Below, one piece after another: positions 22,583 to 34,532 of a stretch of 64,000 nt of DNA. Made by a program: the position numbers and the translations under genes. Positions within the stretch are counted from its first letter, which is position 1. Each line of letters begins with the position of its first letter. The notes below the pieces were generated by a model. It was not told where the DNA came from. It saw only the letters and a program-made list of their open reading frames with translations, and ran no database searches. Source of the DNA: Diphasiastrum complanatum (lineage: Eukaryota > Streptophyta > Lycopodiopsida > Lycopodiales > Lycopodiaceae). Where the stretch lies: positions 13,539,838-13,603,837 of the forward strand of contig CM055102.1 in assembly GCA_029204225.1 (NCBI GenBank), read 5' to 3'.

Positions 22583-23108
22583 TATAAGGGAAGCTCCTTA
22601 GATCCTGCTTACAAATCCTAAACACAAAAGGATAATGCACTGTGGAGAAACCACCCAACCAAGTAGAAGCATCCAATCAATCTCTAGAAGCCTCACCCCC
22701 AAGTCAAGAAACAAGAAGCATGAAAGTAGAGTGAGAGCCTGGCAATGAATCAAGAACCATAATGTGTAGTAGGGCCAGTTTGGACCCCTTATATAGAGCC
22801 TAATGCATCATGGGCTCATAGCCATGCATAGCCCTATGTTCCCTATACATAGATTCACCTAGAATAGAGTCCTATGCGTGGACCAACTATTCATAGAATT
22901 GCTATTGATAACTCTACACATGCATACAATATCTCATACCTTGTCTAAACTCCATTTAGTGTGTTATGGGCCTCACAAGGATATTAGTTACTTTCGGGTC
23001 ACGTCCAATATGACGTGGCATAAACTAACAGCTTGTTTCATTGGAGTACCGTCGTGTATCCAAGACTAGGAGTATACTGTGTCCTATGTACTGGTCATGG
23101 ACATAACA
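22583..23108 (-). repeat. 3' LTR of copy B
   Basis: 526 bp, collinear with 28478-28995 and with only scattered differences. Confidence 0.9.
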
Positions 23109-23123
23109 TTCTTTCCTCCTTAA
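23109..23123 (-). other. Polypurine tract of copy B
   Basis: Reads TTAAGGAGGAAAGAA on the minus strand, directly before the 3' LTR. Confidence 0.8.
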
Positions 23124-23136
23124 ACTGTTTCTATCC

Positions 23137-24320
23137 TTAGAAACTAAAATTCTGGAAACTCTTCTTTATGCTATCAACTCTCTCACACGAATCATTATCC
23201 TCAGTATGACCCTTCCATCGAATTAAGCACTCAGAGATAGAACGATTTCTCAATTGTTTATCTCTGGTTTTGAGCACTTTCTCAGGTTCCAAAGGTACAG
23301 TAAGCGATAAATCTTCCAAATGAGATAAATCCTCATCCGATCCAACTGTATCACCATCATGTAAACTTAGTTTCAAACGACTTACATGAAACACTAGGTG
23401 TGCAGTCGATTCTCCTTGAAGATCGAGTTCGTATGCCAAGGAACCAATTCTATGTACAATCCTAAAAGGTCCACAATAACGAGTAGACAACTTATGATGC
23501 TTCCTTGTACGTAATGTCTTAGAATCTTTTGAAATCCTAAGATATACCCAGTCATCAACTTTTAAATCTCTTGGAGATCTCTTAAGATCGGTATACTGTT
23601 TAGCTCTATCTTGAGCACTTCAGATACTATCCTTAGCCACTTGCAACATTTCTTGCATATCATGCAAAAAAATCAGCAACCTTCTGGATCTTAATAGACT
23701 CCGTCTCAACATTTACTGGAGATCTAGGTTGAAAACCGTACATAAGCATAAAAGGACTGTAACCTGTAGCAGAATGTTTTCTACTATTATATGCAAACTC
23801 AACCAGTGGGAGATTATCTTTCCAATGAGACTGCCTGTGAGAAACATACGTTCTCAAAATATCTTCCATAGTCTGATTAGTCGTTTCTGTCTGGCCATCT
23901 GATTCAGGATGATCAGAAGAACTCAAACTCAAAGAAGTTTCTAGTTTATGGAATATTGCTAACCAAAAGTGACCTGTGAACTTAGGATCTCTATCACTAA
24001 CAATGTCACTTGGCAGACCATACAAGCGAAATAATCTTTCAACAAAGATCTGGGCTAAATTAAAAGCCTTTATAGTTGACTTGACTGGTATGAATGCAGC
24101 TAATTTAGTTAACTGATCCACTACAACCCAAAATAGAATCATTTTGTCGTTGGGTCTTTGGAAGTCCAACTACAAAATCCATAGATATGCTTTCCCATTT
24201 CTTATCTGGGATATCTAACAGATGCAACAAACCACTAGCCTTATGGCGTTCAGCCTTTGCTAGTTGACAGGGCTTGCATTTAGCAACATATGACTCGACA
24301 TATGGCGTGAGCTTTGGCCA
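23137..24320 (-). pseudogene. Integrase core and chromodomain of copy B
   Basis: 24169-23660 encodes the core: VVVDQLTKLAAFIPVKST, LYGLPSDIVSDRDPKF and SSSDHPESDGQTETTNQTME. The last two carry the second Asp and the Glu of the DDE set. It ends YGFQPRSPVNVE. 23490-23137 encodes the C-terminal fold (YCGPFRIVHRIGSLAYELDL) and a chromodomain (EPEKVLKTRDKQLRN, SECLIRWKG). The chromodomain places the family among chromoviruses. The first catalytic Asp region and the join between frames are interrupted. Confidence 0.85.
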
Positions 24321-25303
24321 TTAAAACTCTCTCTTAACCGAGTCTAGACTCCTGTGTATACCGGGATGTCCTGCACAAGATATGTCATGACATTCAAACA
24401 AAATCTTCCGTTTGAGCTCATCATCACCAAGTACGCAAACTTTCCCATTCCGAAATAGTAATCCATCTTGAATGGCAAACTGTTTCACGATCTTCTTATC
24501 TTTCTTAGTTAGTTGAGTCCCCTGTGTTTCTAACTCAACACTGTCCACATTTCTTTTGGTTTGAACAATGTTCCAAATGTGACCAAAATGGGAATCTAAT
24601 TCATATTTTCCTCTCAGCGAAAGATATAGATCCGTAAAAATCTGGGTGAATGACAACTCATTCAGTTCACCGATCCGACTAAGAGCATCTGCAACTTGAT
24701 TAGAGCTGCCTCTTATGTAACGGATTTCATGATCGAATTCTTGCATCAATTTAGCCCATTGAGCTTTTCTCCCCCAAAGATCATGTTGATTACAAAAATA
24801 CTTAAGAGGCTGGTGATCCGTATACACTACAAACTTACTACCATACAAGTAGTGTCTCCAAGTTTTAAGTGCATGGACTACAACAAACAATTCCTTTTCT
24901 TGCGTAGTATAACGCAACTGAGGACTAGTGAATTTTTTGCTTTCAAACGCTAGTGGCCTATCCATTTGTAATAGACTTGCTCCAACTTCAACATCACTTG
25001 CGTCTGTTCTCACGACGTAAGGTAAATCTAGATTTGCAATTTGTAACACGGGAGCTGAAACAATCATTGTTTTAAGTTTCTCAAAACACTGATTCAATTC
25101 CTCGTTTCAAACAACAGGCGGACTAGGTTGATTCCTCTTTTCTTTTTATTAACAATTCCTTTTGTCAGATTATTAAGCGGTGCTGCTAACTTAGCATAAT
25201 TCTCAATAAATCTCTTGAAGAAAAGTGTAAAACCTAAAAAAGACTTTACCTGTCTCATAGTTTCCGGAATTGGCCACTCAATCCTTGTCAATCTTGATCC
25301 CAT
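24321..25303 (-). pseudogene. RT thumb, RNase H and integrase zinc region of copy B
   Basis: 25303-25094 holds the RT thumb (VKSFLGFTLFFKRFIENY). 25097-24321 is open for 258 codons: RNase H with YVVRTDASDVEVGASLLQ, LFVVVHALKTWRHYLYG and VYTDHQPLKYF, a tail RYIRGSSNQVADALSR, and the integrase zinc finger ECHDISCAGHPGIHRSLD. RNase H looks nearly complete. Confidence 0.85.
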
Positions 25304-25938
25304 TTACTGTGATCTTATGACCGAGATAAAGCAACACTTGCTTAAAGAATTCACACTTGGACTCTTTAGCATAGAGTAACTCCTGACGGAGCTTCATCAA
25401 GATGATTTTTAAGTGTTCTACATGTTCCACCAAGGATTTACTGTAAACGAGAATGTCGTCTAAGAATACTAGAAATTCCAAGTCTAGAACGAAATCTTGT
25501 CTTTTGGACATCTTCTGACTTAATTCTTATTTGATGGTACCTTGTCTTGAGATCTATCTTGGTGAAATACCGTGCTCCACCCAAATGATCTACAAGGTCA
25601 TCCATCCTGGGTAATGGATATTTATTCTTTATAGTCACTTTATTAAGCCCCTTGTAATCCACACACATCCTGAAACCTTCATCTTTCTTCACTTTAAGAA
25701 GAACAGGAACGCCCCATGGTGATTTACTAGGTTGTATATGTCCCATCCTCAAATAGTTTTCTATTTGATTTGAAATCTCTATCTCCTCTTTCTGAGAGAA
25801 CCTATAAGGTTGTCTAGAGATAGGTTGACTTCCTGGAATTAACTCAATCATGTGGTCTACTGACCTAGATGGTGGTAAACTAGGAGGTAATTCAGATGGA
25901 GAAACATCCCTAAATTCATTTATGATCTGTTCTTTCAC
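25278..25938 (-). pseudogene. Reverse transcriptase of copy B with internal deletion
   Basis: 25938 onward gives the linker ([18 protein letters not shown]), then [37 protein letters not shown] and [17 protein letters not shown]. After FRSRLG the frame jumps directly to [13 protein letters not shown] (about 25480). The roughly 40 residues with LPFGLTNAPTMFQQMM that copy A has are gone. This removes part of the palm, so the enzyme cannot be active. Confidence 0.85.
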
Positions 25939-26036
25939 TGCTTGTTCATGATCTAAATTTACTGAGTTAAGAGTCGCTGAGAATTCATTTTAGGAACATC
26001 CACAACTGGAATAGCACAAATTGAAAAAACTTCATA

Positions 26037-26533
26037 CTATGAATAATCAAATATTTTCATTTCATTAACTATAGGAATATGATCCAACAGACGTACAAAA
26101 TTACTGCCAAATAATGTAACTACCTTATCACCCTCCTTGAAAGTGAGAACATGCTTCTTAAAATCAATTGACAGAGAAGGCGATTTACTAAATAACCATT
26201 CGTAACCTAAAATTAGATCAGTACGAGCTAGGTCTAAAACATGTAAATTAACTAATTCTGTGTGTCCTTGCACCAAAACTGGGAGCTTCCGGACTTTTAT
26301 GTTCCAAGTTTCCAACTCTGCTCCTGAAGCTAGATAAACTTTATATCTATGATTGCTGGCTTCAGTTTAAATTTTATTAATTCTTGCACAAGACAAGAAT
26401 TAATAAAATTATGAGTTGAACCACTGTCCAATAAAATACTCACTTTTTGATCCTTAACTGTGCCAATTAAACGGAAAAGTTCATTAGGCAAGAAAGAAGT
26501 AGTACTAAAAGAACATTCACATTCACAATCCAT
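26037..26533 (-). pseudogene. Aspartic protease region of copy B
   Basis: 26533-26330 carries the retropepsin active site in KVSILLDSGSTHNFINS. 26315-26037 carries DLARTDLILGYEWLFS, the usual hydrophobic-hydrophobic-G motif of the second half. One frame break lies between the two. Confidence 0.85.
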
Positions 26534-26664
26534 TCGATTAATTTACCATTGGCTCCTAGGATTTCTATCATGTGAGCAGACCCTTTCTTCCTTTATGGAC
26601 AAAATTTCATCATATGTCCAGACTTCAAATAGACAAAACATAAGTTCTCTCTTTTAGCCTTTTC

Positions 26665-27390
26665 CTAGGACATAGATTTTTTGAATCTCTTTCTCTTCGG
26701 CTTCTTGAGTTCCGATGCTGCTTGATCTAATTCGTCAAAATATTTTGCTTGGTTTGGACCGCGCTTCTTAACCTTCTTGGTTTTCAAAGTGGCTGGAATT
26801 TGTGCAAATTGCTTCTTAGATGCCACCATTGTGGAATCATATGCTTTTGCAATCCAAAACGCATCCTCGAGGCTTTGAAGCACATTTCGCCTACATTCGT
26901 TCTGATAGTCGGCTGGCAAACCTAGGACAAACTGCCATAATGCCAATTTCGCATCGAATGATGGAACCCTATTCCATAGGTCCATGAATTCCAAAGCTTT
27001 TTTGAAAACTTCCGCAAATGCAACCCAAGTAGTTGGCTTCACTAGTAAATCTCGCCACCACGATGACGCTTTGCCGCATAAGAACAACATGACACTTTCA
27101 ATTTTCTTATCATCAGGAACACCATGCAGATTGAAGTAACTACTCCACTTGGCCAGCCAGTCCTCGATGACCTCAGGTTTCTTCTCCTTCTTCTCGCTCA
27201 AATAAACCTCCGGCTGAAAACCAAGATTGGGTGAAGACATCAATTTGACTTGATTTAAACGAACCATTTGCTGATCTCTCATCTGGTTACGATTATTCAT
27301 GTCATTTAGTGCCGTACTCAACTGTTGACAAATCACCATATAAGATGACACACTTGAATTTGCAGCCTGATTTGAAGTTTCTTCGGCCAT
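26665..27390 (-). CDS. Gag of copy B
   Basis: From ATG at 27390 (MAEETSNQAANSSV) the frame is open for about 241 codons. It contains the capsid-like region EDWLAKWSSYFNLHGVPDDK, VMLFLCGKASSWWRDLLV and FVLGLPADYQNECRRNV, and ends in a Lys/Arg-rich tail. Just past the stop a zinc-knuckle remnant has lost its second Cys (CFVY instead of CxxC). A pyrimidine tract with TTTCAG precedes the ATG. Confidence 0.75.
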   Translation of the reverse strand: MAEETSNQAANSSVSSYMVICQQLSTALNDMNNRNQMRDQQMVRLNQVKLMSSPNLGFQPEVYLSEKKEKKPEVIEDWLAKWSSYFNLHGVPDDKKIESVMLFLCGKASSWWRDLLVKPTTWVAFAEVFKKALEFMDLWNRVPSFDAKLALWQFVLGLPADYQNECRRNVLQSLEDAFWIAKAYDSTMVASKKQFAQIPATLKTKKVKKRGPNQAKYFDELDQAASELKKPKRKRFKKSMS

Positions 27391-27435
27391 CTTGATATAT
27401 CTATCCTGAAAATTACTAAATTTAGTTACAACCAA

Positions 27436-28464
27436 TTAAGCTGTAGGAGGGCGCACTTTTTCTAGACCAAATTGTCAAAAAACGCGCAAACACTCAACCA
27501 AGCTGTAAAGTGATGATCCAGACAGTCTTAAATGGTCTAAAGGAGTTTCATGAAGCCTTCATACAGATCCTATGAAGCAGTATGGGCTGAGAACCATGAT
27601 TTCTTGGTTTCTAGAAGTCAAAATTGCTACAAACTTGATGGAATTGAAACATAAGCCTCCACCCATAAATTTACAGGTCTGATAGCTTGCTGGGAAGGTA
27701 AAAAAGAATACAAATCATGCTGAAAAAAATCCAGAATAATCCCCTTATGGATCTAGAGAAATCCATCCCCCAAAATTCACCAAAATTGGTCAATTTTTGA
27801 CACTTTTTGACTTCCTACAAACCCAATTGCTAGAATTTTTGGCTCTACCTTCTAGGACAGCTTCAAAAGACTATGATTCATCTTTTTCCAGCTTCAATTG
27901 ATGTTCAACAACCTCCCATCCAATTTCATGAAAAAAACAAGCAAAAATCATAAATTTTAGCCCTTTCTAGGTTTTTTCACCATGCACAATTGGAAATTAA
28001 TGGCAAGAACGTTTTCCAAATCCACATGCAATCCAAGATACAGAGTTACAACCAATCAATTGATCTAATCTTGCTGGATTTTGAATTCTACCCTCCATTT
28101 TGTGCCAAAAACATGGAAAACAAGCCAAATTTGGCCACAAAATAGCCTAGAATCCAAATACATGGGAAGATCCAACATGCAAACTGAATTTCAACTATTT
28201 CAAAGTGAATGAACTTGCTGGAAATTTCAGATCCTTCACTAGTTTTGAGCTACACATGCTAAAACTCCAAAAAAGACACCAAAATTGATTTCCTAGCACA
28301 ATTCTCCATAAATCACAATGAATTTGAGAGAGATATGGAACATGCAAATTGAATTTGGGAAGATCCACCAACTTGCAACCTTGCTCCTCTCCTTGGAGGA
28401 GAATACTAGTTGAATACCACCAAGCTCCAATGAAATGCACCACCTCTCCAAGCTTGTAAGCCTT
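27436..28464 (-). other. Untranslated leader of copy B
   Basis: About 1 kb without coding signal between the primer site and gag; collinear in blocks with the leader of copy A. Confidence 0.6.
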
Positions 28465-28476
28465 GCTCTGATACCA
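28465..28476 (-). other. Primer binding site of copy B
   Basis: Reads TGGTATCAGAGC on the minus strand, one base inside the 5' LTR (28478-28995). Initiator-Met tRNA type. Confidence 0.88.
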
Positions 28477-28477
28477 C

Positions 28478-28995
28478 TATAAGGGAAGCTCCTTAGATCC
28501 TGCTTACAAATTCTAAACACAAAAGGATAACACACTATGGAGAAACCACCCAACCAAGTAGAAGCATCCAATCAATCTCTAGAAGCCTCACCCCCAAGCC
28601 AAGGAACAAGAAGCATGAAAGTAGAGCCTGGCAATGAATCAAGAACCATAATGTGTAGTAGGGCGAGTTTGGACCCCTTATATAGAGCCTAATGCATCCC
28701 GGGCTCATAGCCATGCATAGCTCTATGTTCCCTATACATAGATTCACCTAGAATAGAGTCCTATGCATGGACCAACTATTCATAGAATTGCTATTGATAA
28801 CTCCACACATGCATACATTGTCTCATACCTTGTCTAAACTCCACTTAGTGTGTTATGGGCCTCACAAGGATATTAGTTACTTTTGGGTCACGTCTAGTAT
28901 GACATGGCATAACTAGCAGCTTGTTTCACTGGAGTACCGTGTATCCAAGACTAGGAGTATATTGTATCCTATATGTACTAGTCGTGGACATAACA
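28478..28995 (-). repeat. 5' LTR of copy B
   Basis: 518 bp, TATAAGGG...GACATAACA on the plus strand, followed by the CTCAC duplication. Confidence 0.9.
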
Positions 28996-29706
28996 CTCAC
29001 CTCCTATACTATGCAACTAACTTGACAATGACAGCAGCCGCCACGATCTCCCATAGATGACACAACAGCTCCATGCCTTCTTTTTTTACACTCATCTACA
29101 CAAATGTAAATTTTATATAGTTGATCATTGCAATCAATTAAGTAGTAGTAATACAATACTAGACACGATAAGCTGATTACTGATATGCTCAAGCGCACAT
29201 TAATATTGAGATGCCAGCTTATCAGAGACAAACACTATAGATGCCTTCGCACATTAATTCTTTCTTTTTCAAATAGATTGTTAGTATAAGCTCATAGCTA
29301 TTACAGATTGTAGTTAGCTTTTGCGAGCACGCGATTTTGCCAGCAATTGTCTTGTGCTCACTTGCATTATCTGACTTGTATTTTATTATACTTAATTTGA
29401 ACAAACTATTGTCTGGTTCTATGTTTAGATTTTATGTCAGTGTTACATGCTTTTCACTTTCAATCTGACTTTCTGATTGTCTGCTCTTTGCCTCCGCAAC
29501 CACCACACAATCCATCTCTTAACTTATTTTTGTGTTCGCCTACTTAGTTATCAATAGTGCACACACTGAGGGAGATGTAATATCCATCTTACTAGATAGA
29601 ATATTCACGACCAGTTATGTTTGCGGTGCTTCAGATTTGGTCATCTTGAAGGCTTCTTCACGATGGTGCAACTGGGTATTAACATCTGTTCGTGGATTAT
29701 GTAAAT

Positions 29707-29934
29707 TCATGGCGGCACATGTGAAGAATGAACTTCGACTGCAGCTTTAGCGGCTTCCAATGCCTTCTCTTCTTGCAAATTCTTAATCCACTGCCTCATA
29801 TTATTGTATTTCTTCTTCTTTGAGTTGAGATTCGGATATACCCCTGATGCGGTAGGAATATCAGTAGTTGGCATAGATTCAGCAGGTGTTGGAACAACAA
29901 CTCCTTTCTAATTCTGAGCTCTAGTAACAACCAT
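29707..29934 (-). pseudogene. Short protein-like fragment, possibly a gag N-terminus
   Basis: From ATG at 29934 the minus strand reads MVVTRAQN, a TAG, then KGVVVPTPAESMPTTDIP, NLNSKKKKYNNMRQWIKNL and EEKALEAAKAAVEVHSS before a TGA. The composition is clearly protein-like and a start such as MVVTRAQ is common in plant gypsy gag proteins. No further pol was found next to it. A TGGCGTCATTGCCGA string on the opposite strand at about 30004 resembles a non-Met retroelement primer site but has the wrong orientation for this ORF. Confidence 0.35.
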
Positions 29935-30051
29935 CTATGGTGAACTTGGTTCAGTAGGTTTTGGATTGCTGGACTCTGCTTAATTGTAATTATATATAGT
30001 TTTGGCGTCATTGCCGATATGTGCCTTGTTACAAACAACCAAAAATGTCAT

Positions 30052-30129
30052 CTAAGACATCAAAAGATAAAAGCTTTCATGTGTTTTAGATTAAGACATT
30101 AGAAAATAAAAGCTTTCATGTGTTTTAGA
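30052..30129 (+). repeat. 39-bp tandem duplication
   Basis: Two units (30052-30090, 30091-30129) share ATAAAAGCTTTCATGTG and differ at four positions. Confidence 0.85.
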
Positions 30130-31744
30130 GATCACTCGCCAAGTTGGTGTAAATTGATGGACAAATAACTTTTCTTGATGCACAATAAGAAGACTTGTCA
30201 AAGTCAAATGAGATATATAAAGCTCAGGAGTTTGAATGTAAAGTGGCACTCTTGGCCCGCAAGAAATAAAAGGTTTGAAAAGTGGTTCCTCAATGATCAT
30301 TGACAACATATGCTAGGTTATGAAGTCTAAAAGAACCACAAATGTACTTGTGGTTGACATTTTTGAGGCCCAATCTCGTTCTTCAAGTATAATAAAAGGT
30401 TGAAAGCCATGCAAAATCTCATAAAAGGGGGTTTTCAAATATTTTCTAGGCAAGAGCATTGGCAATAAGACTTGAATGATAAAGAAGCCACATGCATCTT
30501 GCAAACAAGTGATGGTGGACCCCAACCTTTTCACATTTTGAAAAATGGGCACCTAACAATTTAGGTGCCGAGAACAAGAAAATTTAAACTATGCAACAAT
30601 GATAGATTGCTTTGGGACATGTCACTCAACAAGTGTAGCTAGCAAGGAACCATGGAGGGCCCTAAGAAATGGGTTGAGTTACCTTTATGTGGCAGGCCCA
30701 AGTTGCTACTGGATATGCCACATAGGGTATGTGAAGTGTATTGTGAAAAAGCTAGTGACCCATTTGCCTCATATTAGCAAATGATATTTACTGCACTTGG
30801 CCATTAGGACTTGTGTGAAAACATCAAAAGAGAGAGTCTTTCAAGTAGATCAAAAAGCTCCCTCTCATGATATGTACTCTACATATTTGGTCAGAATAAA
30901 TGAACTATAAGCTGTTCAAAACAAGGTATTTTAATAAAAGGCCTTGCCAAAACCAAAAGTCCATCTAGAACCCTAAAAACCCTTTTATGGGTTCTAACTT
31001 GGTGTGAAGCCATATATAGTAAATCTAAGTAAAAATTACTATACTTGATTTGATTTGTGTCACTAATTGCACAATTTATGTATTATATCTTTTAACATGA
31101 GTTTACTTGAAGAAATAAATGGGAGTTGCGTTACCTTGTTTCTCCATGCATTTTTTGATGCTCCCATCAGCTTTGCACTTGTTTTGTATATCCACTTTGT
31201 ACCAATCAATTTCTTGTCCTTTGGAGCTTCCACTCTCTCTTATATGTTTGTGGCTCATAATTGTTCAAGACAAAAGTTAGCAATACAAAGCTCACATTGT
31301 TGTCCATATTCATGATTTTTCTTTCCCTTGGCACCAACCTAGGAAGGAGAGAGAGAAAGAGAAGAGAGAGATAGAAGGCCTTGGCTAGGAAAGGCTTTGG
31401 GGGCTCGAGCACCTACCCAAAGCTATTCGGTCCTAGCCAAGAAAGAGAGAGAAAGAGAGTGATAAATGGAGGTAGTGATGGAGCAGAGATTCTAATCAGG
31501 GATTTTGTTGAAATTTTTTCCCGGAGAGGGCTCTAACTACAGCCATGGGTTTGCTCCAAAAAGATCAGTGAACAACATTGGTTTGAGAGGAGATTCTGCT
31601 TATGAAGTGTGATGATAGCCCTATGATATGCGATGACCAGACATAAATAGACTGGCTTTTGAGCAAGAAGAGTTTCTTCATAAAAAAGTGTCGCACTATC
31701 AGCGATAGACAGGAAGGGCCACAGATAACTTCTTGGCAATGGTT
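30130..31744. other. No gene recognised
   Basis: AT-rich sequence with short frames only. It holds the GA-rich hairpin described separately. Confidence 0.4.
31379..31442. repeat. GA-flanked hairpin containing a conserved 32-nt block
   Basis: CTTGGCTAGGA (31380-31390) pairs with TCCTAGCCAAG (31431-31441), and CTTTGGG pairs with CCCAAAG inside it. The block 31397-31428 recurs at 46849-46880 in the other orientation with 2 mismatches in 32. GA-rich tracts lie on both sides. Confidence 0.7.
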
Positions 31745-32159
31745 GTTTACTACGTCCAACACATTAGTAAAACAACTCTGTACATGGCACAATTTTAGCA
31801 TGGCTATGCCGGCTATTTTTACAACTGGCTAAAAAGCCGCAAGACATTTTTACAGGCCATTTCTAAATCCACAAACTTTTCTATGGCCTCATTAAGGGCT
31901 GCGTAGGACCCATTTCTAAGTGGACCGGCACTTTTCGCTCGGCTTTACATATATCAAATATTTTTTACGATTTTTGAGTCCGTCACAAAACTACTATAGC
32001 ACGTCTAGCAACTTTAGGAGTAGGCTGGGACCCTTTTACAAAGGCAATTGTATGCCAATGTTTTGCTAGTAACTGGGTTTTACATGCTAGTTTTTTGCAG
32101 TTTTGAAAAAAGAAAGCCCAATATTAGTCCGATTTTTCGTTCGAAAATATCAACTAACA
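31745..32159 (-). repeat. Dispersed repeat R1, copy 1
   Basis: On the minus strand it starts TGTTAGTTGATATTTTCG and contains GCATGTAAAACCCAGTTA, a GGGTCCCAGC block and TTTAGAAATGGCC(T). It shares this order of blocks with 39518 onward and 57972 onward on the plus strand. A TG start suggests an LTR, but no partner LTR or coding region could be assigned. Confidence 0.65.
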
Positions 32160-34532
32160 GACACATGGAGGATGAAGAATGGGTCAATGATCACACTTTG
32201 GATGCTCTTGGAGAGTAGTGAGTGTGATGATTTTGCGGTTTTGTAGTTGGTAAGTCAATTTTGATCAAGCCATTGTAGTTGTGGAGCAATGTATCAGGTT
32301 TGTCATCGAGGAGATATACTTCAACTATCTATTTTGGGTAAGTCAACTCGATTTGTCATATCAGTATGGCATCAGGAATGCAGATTCCAGTGATGACAGG
32401 GTGCAGATTGTTTGGTTTGGGCCATGGAAGATCTCACATGTCACTTGGAGGGATATTGGCATGTCACATCACGTGAGGGACTTGATGGTGGTTTTGGAGT
32501 TCACATCTCAATGTATTCTCAGGGAGTGATTTGGAATCATTCACAGGAGCAACTTGGAGCTAGCTTGGGGAATACAGGTGGGCATGCTCAGATCTTTGAG
32601 ATCGAGGATGACATGGGATACCTGATAGGGATGGACTACATGATGACATGGAATGATCATCAGGGGCAACTATTTCATATTGGACTTGAGTCTTTGGATG
32701 AGACAAGACTTATAGGTGCAATTCATGATGGAATCAAGAAGTTGCAAACACAAATGGGCAAAGCGTAAAGCTTTAGGAGCCAGCTCTAGGTTGGAGAGCT
32801 GATAAAGATCGCACAGTTGGGTGTGATCGGAGGGCTAACACAGGGTGAGTGTTTTGCTAGTGATCTACTGGAGGGGACATTGATGGCGAGGACTTCAGAG
32901 TGTGCTCATTTGGGAGCACAGATTGGCATTACAGCATGGAGCCAGTCTTTGGCATTGGCATCCAAGGAGAGGCATCTACTATCACGGGCGTGGATAAGCT
33001 ACCTATAGCTTTCATGCATTTGGCTGTATTTGTAGGAGTCTAGGCTTGGTACATGTATGGTTCGGATTCACAGGTGGTGAGATCAGATAGCCTAGAGGAA
33101 GTCACTTAGAGCCATATACCTCAGTATGATCAGAGAGACATTGGCCTCGGGACCCTGTGAGCGGCAACTCTTGAATGAGCTTGCTTTGGCATGGTATCGG
33201 GTGGCACATAGCCAGGGAGAGCAAGCGACATTGCTAGGACCCAGGAGGAATAGGTGATGCTTTAGTGATCGGCTTGGATAGCATGGTGACCTAGGGACGA
33301 GTCAAGCCTACTTGGAGGTAGGTGACATGGAGTGTACTTGGAGGTGATACATATCCTGAGGGCATGGAGTGCATTACGGGATGATGTGGATCCAACATGA
33401 CCATGGTTGTGAGCTAGCAGGAATGGAGATGGTTGCTCAGAGAGTGACAGTTGATACTTTGGCAAGTGATCAGGTGAGCTACATGGTTATATGCACAGTT
33501 GTCTCCAAGTTGGTGTCACAAGTTGTTGGTGAGATAGGCTTCTTGGTGGGAGGGCCTATGTATTGGTAAAATCAAAGTTGGCAATGTCATGCATGGGAAG
33601 TTGAGCCTACATGGGATGTAGGAGAGGTAGATCATCATCAGTATCTCTAGGAGATGGGCGAGGTACTCAGGTATAGCCTATGGTGAGATTTGCATACATG
33701 CATTCATCGAGTCCTTGGTAGAATCTTGTGTTTGGAGCATGGAGAATGAATCGAAATCAGCTTTCAGGGCTTATTGGACAGTTGGATATGCTTGGACATG
33801 AGGGCATCTTGGTTATAAGTGCAGGCCATGGTTGAAGACCTGATTTGGTGACCACTGGTGTAGCAACGGATCTACAAGTGGCACAGGTGTTGGTACGACA
33901 GGATTCCACTTATGGACGGCCTTGGTCATGTATATGATGCTTTACCATTCGTGTTGGTTTTCATAAGTGTGTGTGGGCTTGCATGTTACCTTGTCATGAG
34001 GGTCTAGATCTAAGTCAGAGTTGTATGTGGTTGTGCATTTGCTACGTTAGAAGCAAAGTAATCATTTGGTATGCTCATTGACTTGCCGTTATGTCAACTA
34101 GTTGTCTATCTGGTGAGGATATAGTCTTATCGTGGCAGTAAGACTTCTTCAGGTTGAGTCTCAATTGTTCATGTATGTCAGCTTTACAGGTTTGTGCTTG
34201 TAAGTGTCTGATAGGATGTCAACTTAGCTAGATGGAGGATGTAAGTCTCATGGTGGCAATGGGATTTTCTCAGTTTGAACCATGTTGCTCATGTGGTCGC
34301 CTTGTGTTCAAGTCGGATTAGGGACGAGTCAGTTGTCGAGAGAGTGGTAGACTCTCTAATGAGCATTGTGTTTGTATGATACTTTGTGGGTCAAACCTGG
34401 TGGTTTGTCAGTGTGCTCGAGTGTGAGTCAAGTATAGTGTAGCAGGGATATTCATAACATCCTTTGGATACTCCAGACGTTGCTACAGATTATTGTTTTT
34501 CACTCTTATCACATTTGAGCTTAAAGGAGAGA
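32160..34532 (+). other. Unassigned region with one protein-like ORF (32412-32768)
   Basis: The frame 32412-32768 (118 codons) reads protein-like (GGHAQIFEIEDDMGYLIGMD) but matches no domain I know. A purine tract TTAAAGGAGAGAG (34521-34533) closes the region right before an LTR. It may therefore be the 3' internal part of another copia-type element that shares that LTR. Confidence 0.35.

Larger units (their letters stand above)
22583..28995 (-). mobile_element. Ty3/gypsy chromovirus, copy B, with exact target duplication
   Basis: 6413-bp minus-strand element. The LTRs are 22583-23108 and 28478-28995, flanked by a perfect CTCAC duplication (22578-22582 and 28996-29000). Plus-strand LTR ends are TATAAGGG...GACATAACA in both LTRs, so one terminus differs from canonical TG. 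The polypurine tract is at about 23109-23123 and the initiator-Met primer site at 28465-28476. The order is leader, gag, protease, RT, RNase H, integrase with chromodomain. Several domains are nearly open, but RT has an internal deletion and other breaks exist, so the copy is not autonomous. Confidence 0.93.
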
